A stretch of 64,000 nucleotides of DNA, taken from NCBI RefSeq assembly GCF_024585285.1, contig NZ_CP040755.1:2294001-2358000 (forward strand), written 5' to 3'. The translations under genes and the position numbers were made by a program. How positions within the stretch are numbered: position 1 is the stretch's first letter; every line of letters begins with the position of its first letter. Positions 54,682 to 64,000 of the stretch are shown here, in pieces. The notes beneath the pieces were generated by a model. It was not told the origin of the DNA. It saw nothing but the letters and a program-made list of their open reading frames with translations, and did no database searches. The stretch comes from Colwellia sp. M166 (GTDB taxonomy: Bacteria > Pseudomonadota > Gammaproteobacteria > Enterobacterales > Alteromonadaceae).

Positions 54682-55392
54682 ATGACACCGGATAGACTAC
54701 AACGAATTAACAGTATGTTAGATCAACGCCAACCTGATTTAACCGTATGTATGGAGGGTGTACACAAAACCCATAATTTAGCCGCCGTAGTTCGTACCGC
54801 TGATGCTGTGGGTGTGAGTGACGTACATGCAGTATGGAAAAATGAAACCATGCGCCTTTCCGGTGGTAGTGCTGCAGGTAGTCAAAATTGGATAGATGTT
54901 CATGATTACAGTAAGACCGAAGACGCCATCGACGAATTAAAGCAACAAGGCATGCAAGTGCTGGTAACTAATTTATCTGATACTGCCGTCGATTTTCGTG
55001 AAATTGATTATACCAAGCCAACCGCGATTATTCTTGGCCAAGAAAAGTTTGGCGCCTCTGAAAAAGCACTGGAAATGGCCGACCAAGATATCGTTATTCC
55101 CATGGTAGGCATGGTGCAGTCATTAAATGTTTCTGTCGCTTGTTCTGTAGTATTGTATGAAGCTCAACGCCAGCGCCAAGCGGCAGGTTTATACCAACAA
55201 GCCCGAATAAGTCATGCCCGTCGTCAACGTATATTATTTGAAGGTGGCCACCCTATTTTTGCCAAAGCTTGTCAGCGTAAGGGACTACCTTATCCAGAAA
55301 TTGATGAAGCAGGTCAAATTGTTGCCTCTGAGCAATGGTGGCAACAAATGCAAATGACCCAAGATGCTTGGCAGAATATTGACGACGAGTAA
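54682..55392 (+). CDS. trmH: tRNA (guanosine(18)-2'-O)-methyltransferase TrmH
   Basis: A 236-residue SPOUT methyltransferase making Gm18 in tRNA. Motif 1 NLAAVVRTADAVGV, motif 2 IILGQEKFGAS and motif 3 VPMVGMVQSLNVSVA form the trefoil knot and SAM site. A basic C-terminal tail (ARISHARRQRILF) contacts tRNA. Its place between spoT/ridA and recG is the conserved gammaproteobacterial order. Confidence 0.96.
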   Translation: MTPDRLQRINSMLDQRQPDLTVCMEGVHKTHNLAAVVRTADAVGVSDVHAVWKNETMRLSGGSAAGSQNWIDVHDYSKTEDAIDELKQQGMQVLVTNLSDTAVDFREIDYTKPTAIILGQEKFGASEKALEMADQDIVIPMVGMVQSLNVSVACSVVLYEAQRQRQAAGLYQQARISHARRQRILFEGGHPIFAKACQRKGLPYPEIDEAGQIVASEQWWQQMQMTQDAWQNIDDE

Positions 55393-55437
55393 ATAATACC
55401 CTCGTGGTATAAATCAACTTACAGCAAGGAATTCTGC

Positions 55438-57537
55438 GTGTCTCGTCAAGTGGAAGCATTAACTAATTTAGCTAAAATTCCCGTTACCTCGTTGAAAGGC
55501 GTTGGACCAGGTATGGCCGGTAAGTTGGAAAAAATTGGTTTAGTATCTCTGCAAGATTTATTATTTCATTTACCGCTACGCTACGAAGATCGCACACGTG
55601 TCACGGCTGTTCGCGATCTTATGCCCGGTATTTATACCAATATCATTGGCGAAGTAACACAAAGTCAGATAATCCAAGGCAAGCGTAGAATGTTACTAGT
55701 GACCATTAATGATGGTAGCGGCAGTATCAACTTACGTTTTTTTCACTTCTCTGCTAGCCAAAAAAACAATCTCGCTGTTGGGCTTAATATTCGTTGTTAT
55801 GGAGAAATTAATCGCGGTGTGCGTGGCTTTGAAATGGTGCACCCTGAATATAAGGCACTTGCTCAAGACCAGCCATTAACTGCTGTCGAAGAAACCTTAA
55901 CACCGGTTTATTCAACCACCGACGGCCTACGACAAATTTCTTTACGTAATCTCACTGAGCAAGCATTAATTCGCCTACAACGAGGCCAAGTCGAAGAATT
56001 GCTGCCCGCTGAAATTAGCCATCAGCAATATGCCTTAGCTGAAGCACTCGCACTGATACATCGGCCGCCTCCAGATACCTCCGTGGTATTAATGGAGCAA
56101 GGTAAACATCCTGCACAACTTCGGCTTATTAAAGAAGAACTGCTAGCCCATAACCTCAGTATGTTGAAGTTGCGGGCATCGAGTGATCACCACCCTGCAG
56201 TTTCATTAGCCATAGATGAACAGCTTGAGCAGAAATTTCTAGCATCACTACCATTCTCACCAACAGGTGCGCAAACCAGAGTAACAGCAGAAATACGTAC
56301 CGACTTATTAAAGCACATGCCGATGATGCGCTTAGTGCAAGGTGACGTTGGCTCGGGTAAAACATTGGTGGCCGGCTTGGCAGCTTTAACCGCTATTGGT
56401 CAAGGCTATCAGGTAGCTCTCATGGCACCAACTGAAATACTCGCTGAGCAACACGCAATTAATTTTCAAAACTGGTTCGAACCACTGAATATTTCTGTTG
56501 GCTGGTTGGTTGGAAAAACCAAAGCAAAAGCGAGAAGACAAGCATTAGAAGTTATCGCTAATGGTGATATGCAAATGGTGATCGGTACCCATGCCTTATT
56601 TCAAGAACAAGTAATATTCAATAAACTCGCCTTAATTGTTATTGATGAACAACACAAGTTTGGCGTTCATCAACGTTTATCATTACGCGAAAAAGGTGCC
56701 TGGCAGGGCCATTATCCCCATCAGCTAATAATGACCGCGACACCTATCCCTCGCACGTTAGCCATGACAGCTTATGCAGATTTAGATACCTCAGTGATTG
56801 ATGAATTACCTCCTGGTCGTACGCCGATTACCACCATTGCCTTGCCAGATTCTCGTCGTGATGATGTTATTGAGCGTATTCGACAAGGTTGCATTAATGA
56901 TAACCGTCAAGCTTATTGGGTTTGTACGCTAATTGAAGAATCAGAAGTATTACAATGCCAAGCCGCTGAAGATACTGCAGTTTATTTACAAGCGCAATTG
57001 CCAGAGCTGAAAATTGGCTTAGTACATGGTCGTATGAAAGCTGACGAAAAACAGGCAGTAATGGAACGCTTTAAACTCGGCGAACTCGAGCTATTAGTAG
57101 CAACAACCGTGATAGAGGTGGGTGTAGACGTACCCAACTCAAGTTTGATGGTGATTGAAAATCCAGAACGCTTAGGCCTTGCACAATTACATCAATTACG
57201 CGGCCGTGTCGGTCGTGGCTCAGTCGCATCTCATTGTGTATTAATGTACAAAGCCCCCTTAACTAAAACCGCGACTAAACGTTTAAATGTCCTGAGAGCA
57301 AGTAACGATGGCTTTGTCATCGCGCAAAAAGATCTCGAAATTAGAGGGCCTGGAGAACTACTGGGTACTAAGCAAACCGGTTTGGCTGACTTAAAAATTG
57401 CCGATTTACAACGCGATGCTCATTTAATACCAGAAGTGCAAAAACATGCCCGTCTTATCTGGCAAAAATATCCTGAACAAGCCAACGCACTTATCAGTCG
57501 CTGGTTAGCAAATCGTGAAAAATACTCTAATGCCTAA
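55438..57537 (+). CDS. recG: ATP-dependent DNA helicase RecG
   Basis: A 699-residue monomeric helicase that rewinds and reverses stalled forks. The N-terminal wedge/OB domain (about 50-150) is followed by Walker A VQGDVGSGKTLVAG (~305), the DEQH-type box VIDEQHKFGVHQRL, MTATPIPRT, and the C-terminal helicase half with QLRGRVGRGS. The start is GTG with AGCAAGGAA upstream. It ends the spoT-ridA-trmH-recG run. Confidence 0.97.
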   Translation: MSRQVEALTNLAKIPVTSLKGVGPGMAGKLEKIGLVSLQDLLFHLPLRYEDRTRVTAVRDLMPGIYTNIIGEVTQSQIIQGKRRMLLVTINDGSGSINLRFFHFSASQKNNLAVGLNIRCYGEINRGVRGFEMVHPEYKALAQDQPLTAVEETLTPVYSTTDGLRQISLRNLTEQALIRLQRGQVEELLPAEISHQQYALAEALALIHRPPPDTSVVLMEQGKHPAQLRLIKEELLAHNLSMLKLRASSDHHPAVSLAIDEQLEQKFLASLPFSPTGAQTRVTAEIRTDLLKHMPMMRLVQGDVGSGKTLVAGLAALTAIGQGYQVALMAPTEILAEQHAINFQNWFEPLNISVGWLVGKTKAKARRQALEVIANGDMQMVIGTHALFQEQVIFNKLALIVIDEQHKFGVHQRLSLREKGAWQGHYPHQLIMTATPIPRTLAMTAYADLDTSVIDELPPGRTPITTIALPDSRRDDVIERIRQGCINDNRQAYWVCTLIEESEVLQCQAAEDTAVYLQAQLPELKIGLVHGRMKADEKQAVMERFKLGELELLVATTVIEVGVDVPNSSLMVIENPERLGLAQLHQLRGRVGRGSVASHCVLMYKAPLTKTATKRLNVLRASNDGFVIAQKDLEIRGPGELLGTKQTGLADLKIADLQRDAHLIPEVQKHARLIWQKYPEQANALISRWLANREKYSNA

Positions 57538-57667
57538 GCGCAAATAATTCAATTTTGCATAGCTCCTCACAATAACAATAAGTTAATACTCGCCAGCTTG
57601 ATCTCAAGTGTTAATAATTGCCAAAAAATACGGTAAACTAGCAGTAATTTTAGTTAATAGCGAAATC

Positions 57668-58459
57668 ATGATGTCAGCACACGATCAAAATCATCAAACT
57701 AACAACGACAATAGTGACGAGAACACCACCCACTTTGGCTTTCAAACTGTTGAAAAAAATGAAAAAGAGTCGAAAGTTGCCAGCGTTTTTCACTCTGTTG
57801 CTCAACAATATGACGTCATGAATGATTTGATGTCATTTGGTATTCACCGATTATGGAAACGCTTTACTATTGATGCCAGCGGCGTTCGTCCGGGTAACAA
57901 AGTGTTAGATTTAGCAGGCGGCACGGGTGATTTAACGGCAAAGTTCTCACAACTGGTCGGCCGTGAGGGTAAAGTGATATTAGCTGATATAAATAGCTCA
58001 ATGCTTAATGTTGGTCGTGATAAGTTACGTGATCGTGGTTTAGTACAAAATATTGAATATGTACAAGCCAATGCACAGTATTTACCTTTTGAAGATAATA
58101 CTTTTGATATAATCACTATCGCTTTTGGTTTACGTAATGTGACTGATAAAGATATGGCATTACGCTCGATGTATCGTGTATTAAAGCCTGGAGGGCGTTT
58201 ATTAGTATTAGAGTTTTCTAAACCAGAGCATCAATTGGTCAATAAAGCCTACGACTTCTATTCTTTTAATATCTTACCTAAGATGGGTGAATTAGTCGCT
58301 AAAGACGGTGACAGCTATCAATATTTAGCTGAATCTATCCGCATGCACCCTGATCAAGAAACACTTAAAACCATGATGGATGCAGCGGGCTTCGAACAAA
58401 CCAGCTTTAAAAACTTAACCGGTGGTGTCGTTGCCCTGCATAAAGGTTATAAGTTTTAA
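57668..58459 (+). CDS. ubiE: Demethylmenaquinone/2-methoxy-6-polyprenyl-benzoquinol methyltransferase UbiE
   Basis: C-methyltransferase of ubiquinone and menaquinone synthesis. The SAM motif is [16 protein letters not shown] (~80), followed by [13 protein letters not shown] and [19 protein letters not shown], all typical. The start is taken at the tandem ATGs 57668/57671, giving a 263-residue protein with a polar, Asn/Asp-rich N-terminal extension; the frame is open upstream to 57608 but those codons look untranslated. First gene of ubiE-ubiJ-ubiB. Confidence 0.96.
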   Translation: MMSAHDQNHQTNNDNSDENTTHFGFQTVEKNEKESKVASVFHSVAQQYDVMNDLMSFGIHRLWKRFTIDASGVRPGNKVLDLAGGTGDLTAKFSQLVGREGKVILADINSSMLNVGRDKLRDRGLVQNIEYVQANAQYLPFEDNTFDIITIAFGLRNVTDKDMALRSMYRVLKPGGRLLVLEFSKPEHQLVNKAYDFYSFNILPKMGELVAKDGDSYQYLAESIRMHPDQETLKTMMDAAGFEQTSFKNLTGGVVALHKGYKF

Positions 58460-58463
58460 TCTT

Positions 58464-59105
58464 ATGCGCCCAGATATCAGCCAACAATTTATGTTTGCTC
58501 AAGCATTAACTGCCGTGTTCGAAACGCTTATAAATCAGTTTTTGAAATATAACCTGCACGGTAATCATGCATTACAATCATTATCTGAGAAAACCTTAAC
58601 GATCAAGCTAGCTGAGTTACCTTTTGCCTTAAGCTTTACCGTTAGCGATGAAAAAATTCATGTCACTAGCAGTGATGAGCATAATGATTGTTGCATTATT
58701 ACGAGTATCAGTACCTTAATTGAGTTAAACACAGAGCAACAACTCACTGACTTAATCAAAAATGACAAACTCGATATTCAAGGTGATTTAAAAATAGCCC
58801 AGCGCTTTGCTCATGTGGCAGAGACCCTCGATATTGATTGGCAAAGTGAGTTAGCAAAACGTATTGGTGATATTCCTAGCTATAAATTTGGCCAACTAGG
58901 TAAAAAATTATTAAAAAAATTAAATTTTACCGCTAAACAAATCAAAGCAGATGCCAGTGAGTGGCTAGTACATGAAAAACGTTTGGTCGTCACTACGGCT
59001 GAAATAACCTATTTTAGCCTTGATGTTGAGCAGGTAGAGCAAAAGGTTTCAGCTTTAAGTCAACGTATTGAGACATTAATCAATCAACAACCCAAACTAT
59101 CATAA
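58464..59105 (+). CDS. ubiJ: Ubiquinone biosynthesis accessory factor UbiJ (SCP2 domain)
   Basis: A 213-residue lipid-binding accessory factor that helps assemble the soluble Ubi complex. The N-terminal SCP2-like domain contains LAELPFALSFTVSDEKIHVT and LIKNDKLDIQGDLKIAQRFA; the C-terminal part includes a coiled coil (LDVEQVEQKVSALSQRIETL) as in Escherichia coli UbiJ. The ATG at 58464 lies four bases after the ubiE stop, so the genes are coupled. Longer upstream readings in this frame overlap ubiE and are rejected. Confidence 0.93.
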   Translation: MRPDISQQFMFAQALTAVFETLINQFLKYNLHGNHALQSLSEKTLTIKLAELPFALSFTVSDEKIHVTSSDEHNDCCIITSISTLIELNTEQQLTDLIKNDKLDIQGDLKIAQRFAHVAETLDIDWQSELAKRIGDIPSYKFGQLGKKLLKKLNFTAKQIKADASEWLVHEKRLVVTTAEITYFSLDVEQVEQKVSALSQRIETLINQQPKLS

Positions 59106-59114
59106 GGCCTTACG

Positions 59115-60680
59115 GTGAGTAGTAAACGTTTATACAAAATAGTAAAAACATTTCTTCAGTTTGGGCTTGATGAGCTTTTGCCGGAAAAATATCTGCCTTG
59201 GTACGCAAGAATTGCTCGACGCTCGTTATTTTGGCTAAGAAATAAGCATCGTGATAAAACTAAAGCACAACGTTTTCGCCTAGCGATAGAGTCCCTTGGG
59301 CCAGTATTTGTTAAATTTGGTCAAATGCTTTCGACACGTCGAGATTTATTACCTGATGACTTCGCTAATGAACTGACTTTACTGCAAGATAAAGTGCCAG
59401 CATTTTCCGGTCAAGAAGCTGAAAAAATTATTTCCACAGCGATCGGTGCTAATACTTTTGCTGAAACTTTTATCAACTTTGAGCAAACACCATTAGCATC
59501 TGCCTCTATTGCTCAAGTACATACTGCCACTATGTTGCACTCAGATGGCGAGCAAGCGGTAGTATTAAAAGTACTACGTCCCAATATTGAAAAAACCATT
59601 TTAGCCGACATCACAGTGATGTCATTTTTTGCAGAAATTGTTGCCCGTTGGCTACCTGATGGCAAACGACTGCGGCCAGTAGAAGTTGTTGCTGAATATA
59701 AAAAAACTATCTTAGAAGAATTAGATTTAAACCGAGAAGCAGGCAATGCTATTCAGCTTAAGCGTAACTTTAGCCAAGGACGAGATAGCGATAAAGTACT
59801 GTACGTTCCTGAAGTCTATAGTGAATACTGCTCAAAAAACGTTATGGTTATGGAGCGTATTTACGGTATCGGTGTCGGTGAAATTGATACTTTACATAGC
59901 AAAAATGTCGATATGAAATTACTAGCTGAACGAGGCGTGGAAGTATTTTTCACCCAAGTATTCCGCGATAGCTTTTTTCATGCTGACATGCATCCCGGTA
60001 ATGTTTTTGTTGATGCAACCAATCCGCAAGATCCTACTTGGATTGCCATTGATTGCGGTATTGTCGGCACCTTAAACCGTGAAGACAAACGTTATTTGGC
60101 AGAAAACTTTGTCGCTTTCTTCAATCGCGATTACCGTAAAGTAGCACAACTGCATGTAGACTCCGGTTGGGTACCCAGCGACACCAGCGTTGATGAATTT
60201 GAATTTGCCATTCGTACTGTATGCGAGCCTATTTTTAATAAACCTTTGTCTGAAATATCTTTTGGTCAGGTATTAATTAACCTTTTCAATACCGCACGTC
60301 GTTTTAATATGGAAGTACAGCCACAGCTAGTGTTATTACAAAAAACGCTACTCTATATCGAAGGTTTGGGACGTCAACTTTATCCAGCTTTAGACCTTTG
60401 GCAAACAGCCAAACCATTTTTAGAAAACTGGGTCAAAGAACAAATGGGTGTTAAAGCAGTATTTAATAAGGTAAAAGACAACTTACCTTTTTGGAATGAA
60501 AAACTGCCAGAAATTCCTGATTTAGTTTACGATTACTTAAAAACCAACCGTGAAGCACAGCGGCTGCAATTATCAACACTTAAACAGTTACAACGCCAGC
60601 AGCAACATCACAGTAAGAAAGTCACCATATTGGCAGTAATTGCAACACTCGCAATTTGCTTAACCATTAGCTTTACTTAA
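59115..60680 (+). CDS. ubiB: Ubiquinone biosynthesis ATPase/kinase-like protein UbiB
   Basis: A 521-residue atypical kinase (UbiB/COQ8) needed for ubiquinone synthesis. The KxGQ motif is in [20 protein letters not shown], the Ala-rich nucleotide loop is [11 protein letters not shown], and [12 protein letters not shown] and [10 protein letters not shown] supply catalytic and metal residues. One C-terminal hydrophobic segment anchors it ([18 protein letters not shown]). Slightly shorter than the Escherichia coli protein (546). The start is GTG, 9 bases after ubiJ. The tat genes that often follow are absent here. Confidence 0.96.
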   Translation: MSSKRLYKIVKTFLQFGLDELLPEKYLPWYARIARRSLFWLRNKHRDKTKAQRFRLAIESLGPVFVKFGQMLSTRRDLLPDDFANELTLLQDKVPAFSGQEAEKIISTAIGANTFAETFINFEQTPLASASIAQVHTATMLHSDGEQAVVLKVLRPNIEKTILADITVMSFFAEIVARWLPDGKRLRPVEVVAEYKKTILEELDLNREAGNAIQLKRNFSQGRDSDKVLYVPEVYSEYCSKNVMVMERIYGIGVGEIDTLHSKNVDMKLLAERGVEVFFTQVFRDSFFHADMHPGNVFVDATNPQDPTWIAIDCGIVGTLNREDKRYLAENFVAFFNRDYRKVAQLHVDSGWVPSDTSVDEFEFAIRTVCEPIFNKPLSEISFGQVLINLFNTARRFNMEVQPQLVLLQKTLLYIEGLGRQLYPALDLWQTAKPFLENWVKEQMGVKAVFNKVKDNLPFWNEKLPEIPDLVYDYLKTNREAQRLQLSTLKQLQRQQQHHSKKVTILAVIATLAICLTISFT

Positions 60681-60774
60681 TAAGCCCAAACAACTTATTG
60701 CCTAAAGCACAGTCGCCATTTTATAGCGCCTGACATTAGGCAATACCAAATAGATAAACTCAACAGGAAAAAAC

Positions 60775-61254
60775 ATGACTAACAACGAAGTTTTACAACA
60801 TATTCGTTATATATTTGCTTTCAGCAATGAAAAAATATCGGCCATTTTTAAACTCGCCGAATGTACAAAAACTGACGATGAAATTAATAACTTTTTCCGC
60901 AAAAACGGTGAGCCAGCATTTACCCGTATCGCAGATAATGTTTTAGCAAGCTTTCTTGATGGCTTAATTATTGAGTTTCGCGGTGCCAAAGCAGGCGCAC
61001 AAGCCCAGTTAGAGCAAGTAATTAATAATAATATTATTTTTAATAAAGTAAAGATTGCACTGGCATTGAAAGCCGACGAAATTATCAGCTTATTGTCTTC
61101 CGCCGAATTAACACTGAGCAAACATGAGCTCAGTGCTTTTTTCCGTAAGCCAGAACACAAACACTTCCGTAGCTGTAATGATGATACGCTACTAAAATTC
61201 TTTAATGCTTTGCATTTAAAAAACCAACAAGTCATTAAAGAAATTAAAGAATAA
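60775..61254 (+). CDS. DUF1456 family protein (YehS-like)
   Basis: A 159-residue protein of two related helical halves: NNEVLQHIRYIFAFSNEKIS with FFRKNGEPAFTRIADNVLAS, then NIIFNKVKIALALKADEIIS with FFRKPEHKHFRSCNDDTLLK. This internal duplication, with LR(Y/I)xxxxxxxxI and FFRK repeats, is diagnostic of DUF1456/YehS. Function unknown. CAGGAAAAAAC precedes the ATG. It follows ubiB after 94 bases and is probably separate. Confidence 0.9.
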   Translation: MTNNEVLQHIRYIFAFSNEKISAIFKLAECTKTDDEINNFFRKNGEPAFTRIADNVLASFLDGLIIEFRGAKAGAQAQLEQVINNNIIFNKVKIALALKADEIISLLSSAELTLSKHELSAFFRKPEHKHFRSCNDDTLLKFFNALHLKNQQVIKEIKE

Positions 61255-61359
61255 TACTGCTTAGCTAGGTTGATTCACCGACCTAGCTAACGTCAAACAT
61301 TTACCTCCTCCCCTCCCTGCGCTATATTGTATTCAGTAGCCGTTAGTAATAGTTAGCTT

Positions 61360-62127
61360 ATGACCAAGCTCAAAAAGGTGATTCTTTCTTTTATATTCTT
61401 ATCCTTGTGCTCCGGTAGTACGGCATTTAGCTATGCTAAGGATAAGCCGTTAATCTTTGTAGCCGAAGAACTACCTCCGTACCATTTTATCGATAGTAAA
61501 GGTCATGCCTGCGGTGCTTTGGTTGAGTTAGTGCAAGCCGTACTAGCTAAAGCGGAACTATCCGGTACCATTGAAATACAGCCATTCGCTCGTGGCTATA
61601 AAACCACTCAAACTCAAAAAAATACCTTTATGTTTTCTTTGTTAAAAACACCGAATCGTGAAGCAATGTTTCAATGGGTTGGACAAACCTATAAAAGTAC
61701 TGCGGTACTTGTTGGTCTAAAAAGTCGTCAAGATATTAAATTACTATCACTTGAAAGTGCGAAGCCGTATATCGTAGGAACAATAAGGGGCTATCATTCA
61801 GATCATTTTCTACATAAAAATGGCTTTACTGAACAAGAAAATTTATCGTTAAGTGTTACCAGTAAGCAGATGTGGTCAATGCTATTTAATGGTCGGATCG
61901 ATTTGGTATTAACCAACTATATGGCATTAGACAGAGAGATAACTCAAGCGGGCTTTGATGCTAGCAATATTGCGCCTTACTTATCCTTAGCCAACTTTCC
62001 CACAGAACTCTATATAGCAACAGGTTTAGCAACGTCAAATAAAGTCATTGTCCGGTTAGCTTCGGCATTAGCGGCAATTAAAAAATCAGGTGTTTATCAA
62101 CAAATATTAACTAAATATAATTTATAA
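61360..62127 (+). CDS. Periplasmic solute-binding protein (family 3-like)
   Basis: A 255-residue exported protein with a Sec signal (VILSFIFLSLCSGSTAFSYA) and a type-II periplasmic binding fold: AEELPPYHFIDSKGHACGAL at the first lobe, a hinge segment near IVGTIRGYHSDHFL, and IDLVLTNYMALDREI in the second lobe. No transporter genes are adjacent, so it is an orphan. Such orphan proteins in Alteromonadales may feed a distant ABC system or act as sensors. Ligand unknown. Confidence 0.85.
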   Translation: MTKLKKVILSFIFLSLCSGSTAFSYAKDKPLIFVAEELPPYHFIDSKGHACGALVELVQAVLAKAELSGTIEIQPFARGYKTTQTQKNTFMFSLLKTPNREAMFQWVGQTYKSTAVLVGLKSRQDIKLLSLESAKPYIVGTIRGYHSDHFLHKNGFTEQENLSLSVTSKQMWSMLFNGRIDLVLTNYMALDREITQAGFDASNIAPYLSLANFPTELYIATGLATSNKVIVRLASALAAIKKSGVYQQILTKYNL

Positions 62128-62328
62128 CGTACTTGTAAAATGATGTAAAAATACTTGACTCAATGGCCAGTTCAATTAACGCACATCGAATTAAACGGGT
62201 TTATAACGCCAAAGTTGCCTATGACAAGCCTATAATTTGAGTGCTTTAGCGCACTTGCTATTTGTTGAATCAAAACGCTGGCAGCTACATTGAATTTTGC
62301 AAATTGCTCCCATTGATATCTCCATAAG

Positions 62329-63318
62329 CTATAATGCCTGTGCCACGGCTATCTCAGTTTCTATAACCACTCTATTACGCCCCAGATCTTTTGCTAAATA
62401 TAAAGCAGCATCTGCTCGACTGATCCATGCTTCCGCTGTTTCTCCAGCACGATACTCCGCGACACCAATAGAAACAGTTACGGAGATGCCATTGGCAAAC
62501 GTTGATTGCGCTATTTTTTCGCGTAGGTTTTCTGCAACTGATTTAGCTTTAAGCAAATCAACTTTTAACGGTAAAATAATAAACTCTTCGCCACCATAAC
62601 GGTATAAATCATCTAACGAACGCGTGTGCTTTTGGATTAATTCAACCAACTCAATTAGTACTAAATCACCATTTGCATGACCATGATTATCATTAACTTT
62701 CTTAAAATGATCTAAATCTAATAGTAACAATGAAACTTTTGAGTGCTCTCTGCTTTGTTCTGCAAGAATGCGTGCCAATTGTTTATCCAAAGCTCGGCGA
62801 TTACCAGATAAAGTTAGCGGATCAATACTGGCTAACAAGGCTAATTTACGATTAGTTTTGCTGTAATTATTAAATATTACATATGAAAATAATGCCGTTA
62901 GAAACAAGGTAAAACTAATGGTTAAAAACTCTAAATAACTTATAAAAGGAAATAATATGATGGCAATAAAACCGATAGCAATAAAGCATATAATACCGGC
63001 AGGACGGGCCGGCAACATATAGTAAAAGGCAATCATTGCAGGATATAGCCAAAATAAATGTGATTGCCCACGAATGGCAACAACCGTCACTATAGAGATA
63101 GCAAGAAAGACAGCTAATATAATTTTTGCCGTCTTAATATTTCTACTATGATAAATAAAAATAAAAAAAACGGACATCATAACCACAACTAGCGCATCAA
63201 TAAAAGCCATCATAATGTCACCTTCAAGCCAGCGTATATAAGCAAATGGTGAAATGGTAATAACAGCAAATGTACTTAGAATTAGTAACATTTTTTCTGC
63301 TGTCGAGCGCTTGATCAT
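62329..63318 (-). CDS. Membrane-bound GGDEF diguanylate cyclase
   Basis: A 329-residue protein with five or six N-terminal hydrophobic segments (about 10-150) and a C-terminal GGDEF domain. The catalytic loop is YGGEEFIILPL, and an RxxD inhibitory site is correctly spaced before it (RSLD, five residues, GGEEF), so feedback by c-di-GMP is likely. The domain start is SIDPLTLSGNRRALD, slightly unlike the usual DxLTGLxNR. AGGGAAGAT precedes the ATG. Likely stand-alone; the signal sensed by the membrane region is unknown. Confidence 0.92.
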   Translation of the reverse strand: MIKRSTAEKMLLILSTFAVITISPFAYIRWLEGDIMMAFIDALVVVMMSVFFIFIYHSRNIKTAKIILAVFLAISIVTVVAIRGQSHLFWLYPAMIAFYYMLPARPAGIICFIAIGFIAIILFPFISYLEFLTISFTLFLTALFSYVIFNNYSKTNRKLALLASIDPLTLSGNRRALDKQLARILAEQSREHSKVSLLLLDLDHFKKVNDNHGHANGDLVLIELVELIQKHTRSLDDLYRYGGEEFIILPLKVDLLKAKSVAENLREKIAQSTFANGISVTVSIGVAEYRAGETAEAWISRADAALYLAKDLGRNRVVIETEIAVAQAL

Positions 63319-63506
63319 TTTATCTTCCCTATTCGAATCAATATAAACACGAAGTTAGTCACTTAACTATCCCCCCTTAATATAGAAAACTCTTGGTTAT
63401 AATTCAAACAGATAATATGTTCGTACTTGTGCTCTTTATTATATTAATTGATAAAAGTAGACCAAAGCTAGCTGAATATTCAGTGACTCTAAGGCTATTT
63501 AATACA

Positions 63507-64000
63507 TTACTTTTTATTTTTTAGCATTTCACGTAAATTTGCCACACCCATTTTTGCTGTAGCTTGCTTTTTTTCTATGCTCTGTTTAGTTTGCGTCAAT
63601 TCCCAACTTAAATCATCTTGTGGCAATTCATGTAAAAATCGACTGGCTTCAGTTCTCGATACTTCACCGTACTGACGTCGTTCACGAGCATAAGTAAAAA
63701 TTAACTCCTTCTGAGCACGAGTAATACCGACATAAGCTAAGCGACGCTCTTCTTCGACATTGCCTTCATCCATACTGGTTTGGTGTGGTAAAATACCTTC
63801 TTCCATACCGATGAGAAAAACATAAGGGAACTCTAGACCTTTCGAAGCATGCAACGTCATTAGTTGTACTTGGTCAGTTTCTTCCTCATCTTCATTACGT
63901 TCCATCATGTCACGTAGCGTTAACCGAGTAACCACTTGCGGCAAGGTCATCGGCTCTTCATCGTCAGTACCCTCTAGCATTTGCGTGACCCAACTGAAAA
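63507..64000 (-). CDS. rep: ATP-dependent DNA helicase Rep, C-terminal part (runs off the window)
   Basis: C-terminal about 164 residues of a superfamily 1 helicase. The frame is open to the window edge and reads [10 protein letters not shown], a Rep-type stretch, then motif [21 protein letters not shown] and motif [19 protein letters not shown]. The ending ([15 protein letters not shown], then a basic tail) matches Rep rather than UvrD. It is a 3'-5' helicase that helps forks pass bound proteins. The N-terminal two thirds lie outside. Confidence 0.93.
   Translation of the reverse strand, partial: FSWVTQMLEGTDDEEPMTLPQVVTRLTLRDMMERNEDEEETDQVQLMTLHASKGLEFPYVFLIGMEEGILPHQTSMDEGNVEEERRLAYVGITRAQKELIFTYARERRQYGEVSRTEASRFLHELPQDDLSWELTQTKQSIEKKQATAKMGVANLREMLKNKK

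Noticed and set aside
62163..62240. 25-codon ORF (MASSINAHRIKRVYNAKVAY...) after the solute-binding protein
   Set aside because: It is very short, has no ribosome-binding site, and the slight resemblance of IKRVY to a DUF488 start is too weak.

Overview
The window is an AT-rich chromosomal segment of a marine gammaproteobacterium. Gene order and family content point to the Alteromonadales, most likely Colwelliaceae (Colwellia/Thalassotalea type). That placement is inference from synteny and codon/base style; no 16S gene is present. There are no tRNA or rRNA genes, no CRISPR array, and no intact insertion sequence or prophage.

Layout. (1) 1-11 kb: the conserved mutM / rpmG-rpmB / radC / coaBC / slmA neighbourhood. 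It is interrupted by an ATP-grasp enzyme, a small membrane protein, a DUF885 peptidase and a PhoD-type phosphatase, and dut is missing between coaBC and slmA; pepD follows. (2) 11-20.7 kb: an acetate-type sensing and uptake block: a LuxR-type response regulator facing a symporter-fused hybrid kinase (CrbR/CrbS-like), a small membrane protein, a VC_2705-type sodium:solute symporter translationally coupled to DUF4212, then divergently a cNMP/CBS/DUF294 protein and a DnaQ-like exonuclease. (3) 20.8-28 kb: an accessory stretch. It holds an RRM protein with a strong terminator, a decayed lysR and a decayed ycaC-like isochorismatase beside an intact FMN reductase and pirin, a BON-domain periplasmic protein, a REC-GGDEF gene broken by one stop and carrying a nine-fold 9-bp repeat, a YqjD/YqjE-like stress membrane operon, and greB. 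(4) 28-43 kb: an M16 lipoprotein peptidase, an SDR, an exported cyclophilin, DUF445, an aromatic/aspartate aminotransferase, a VOC protein, a Na+/H+ antiporter, two polytopic membrane proteins and a TonB-dependent receptor. (5) 43-51 kb: a 2236-residue pseudokinase/AAA/GAF/hybrid histidine kinase followed at once by a REC-GGDEF response regulator, probably one signalling chain ending in c-di-GMP. (6) 51-64 kb: housekeeping operons gmk-rpoZ, spoT-ridA-trmH-recG and ubiE-ubiJ-ubiB, then yehS-like DUF1456, a periplasmic solute-binding protein, a membrane diguanylate cyclase and the 3' end of rep.

Signalling is dense: two large hybrid kinases, one LuxR-type regulator and three GGDEF loci (one broken). 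The most unusual observations are the broken GGDEF gene with its in-frame (KQA)9 expansion, the half-decayed lysR/ycaC/reductase/pirin locus, the phosphatase whose family-like N-terminus extends upstream of any ATG/GTG/TTG codon, the giant kinase with a degenerate kinase active site, and several small palindromes sharing an ATACCAA core. I did not find a clear, wholly new multi-gene system.
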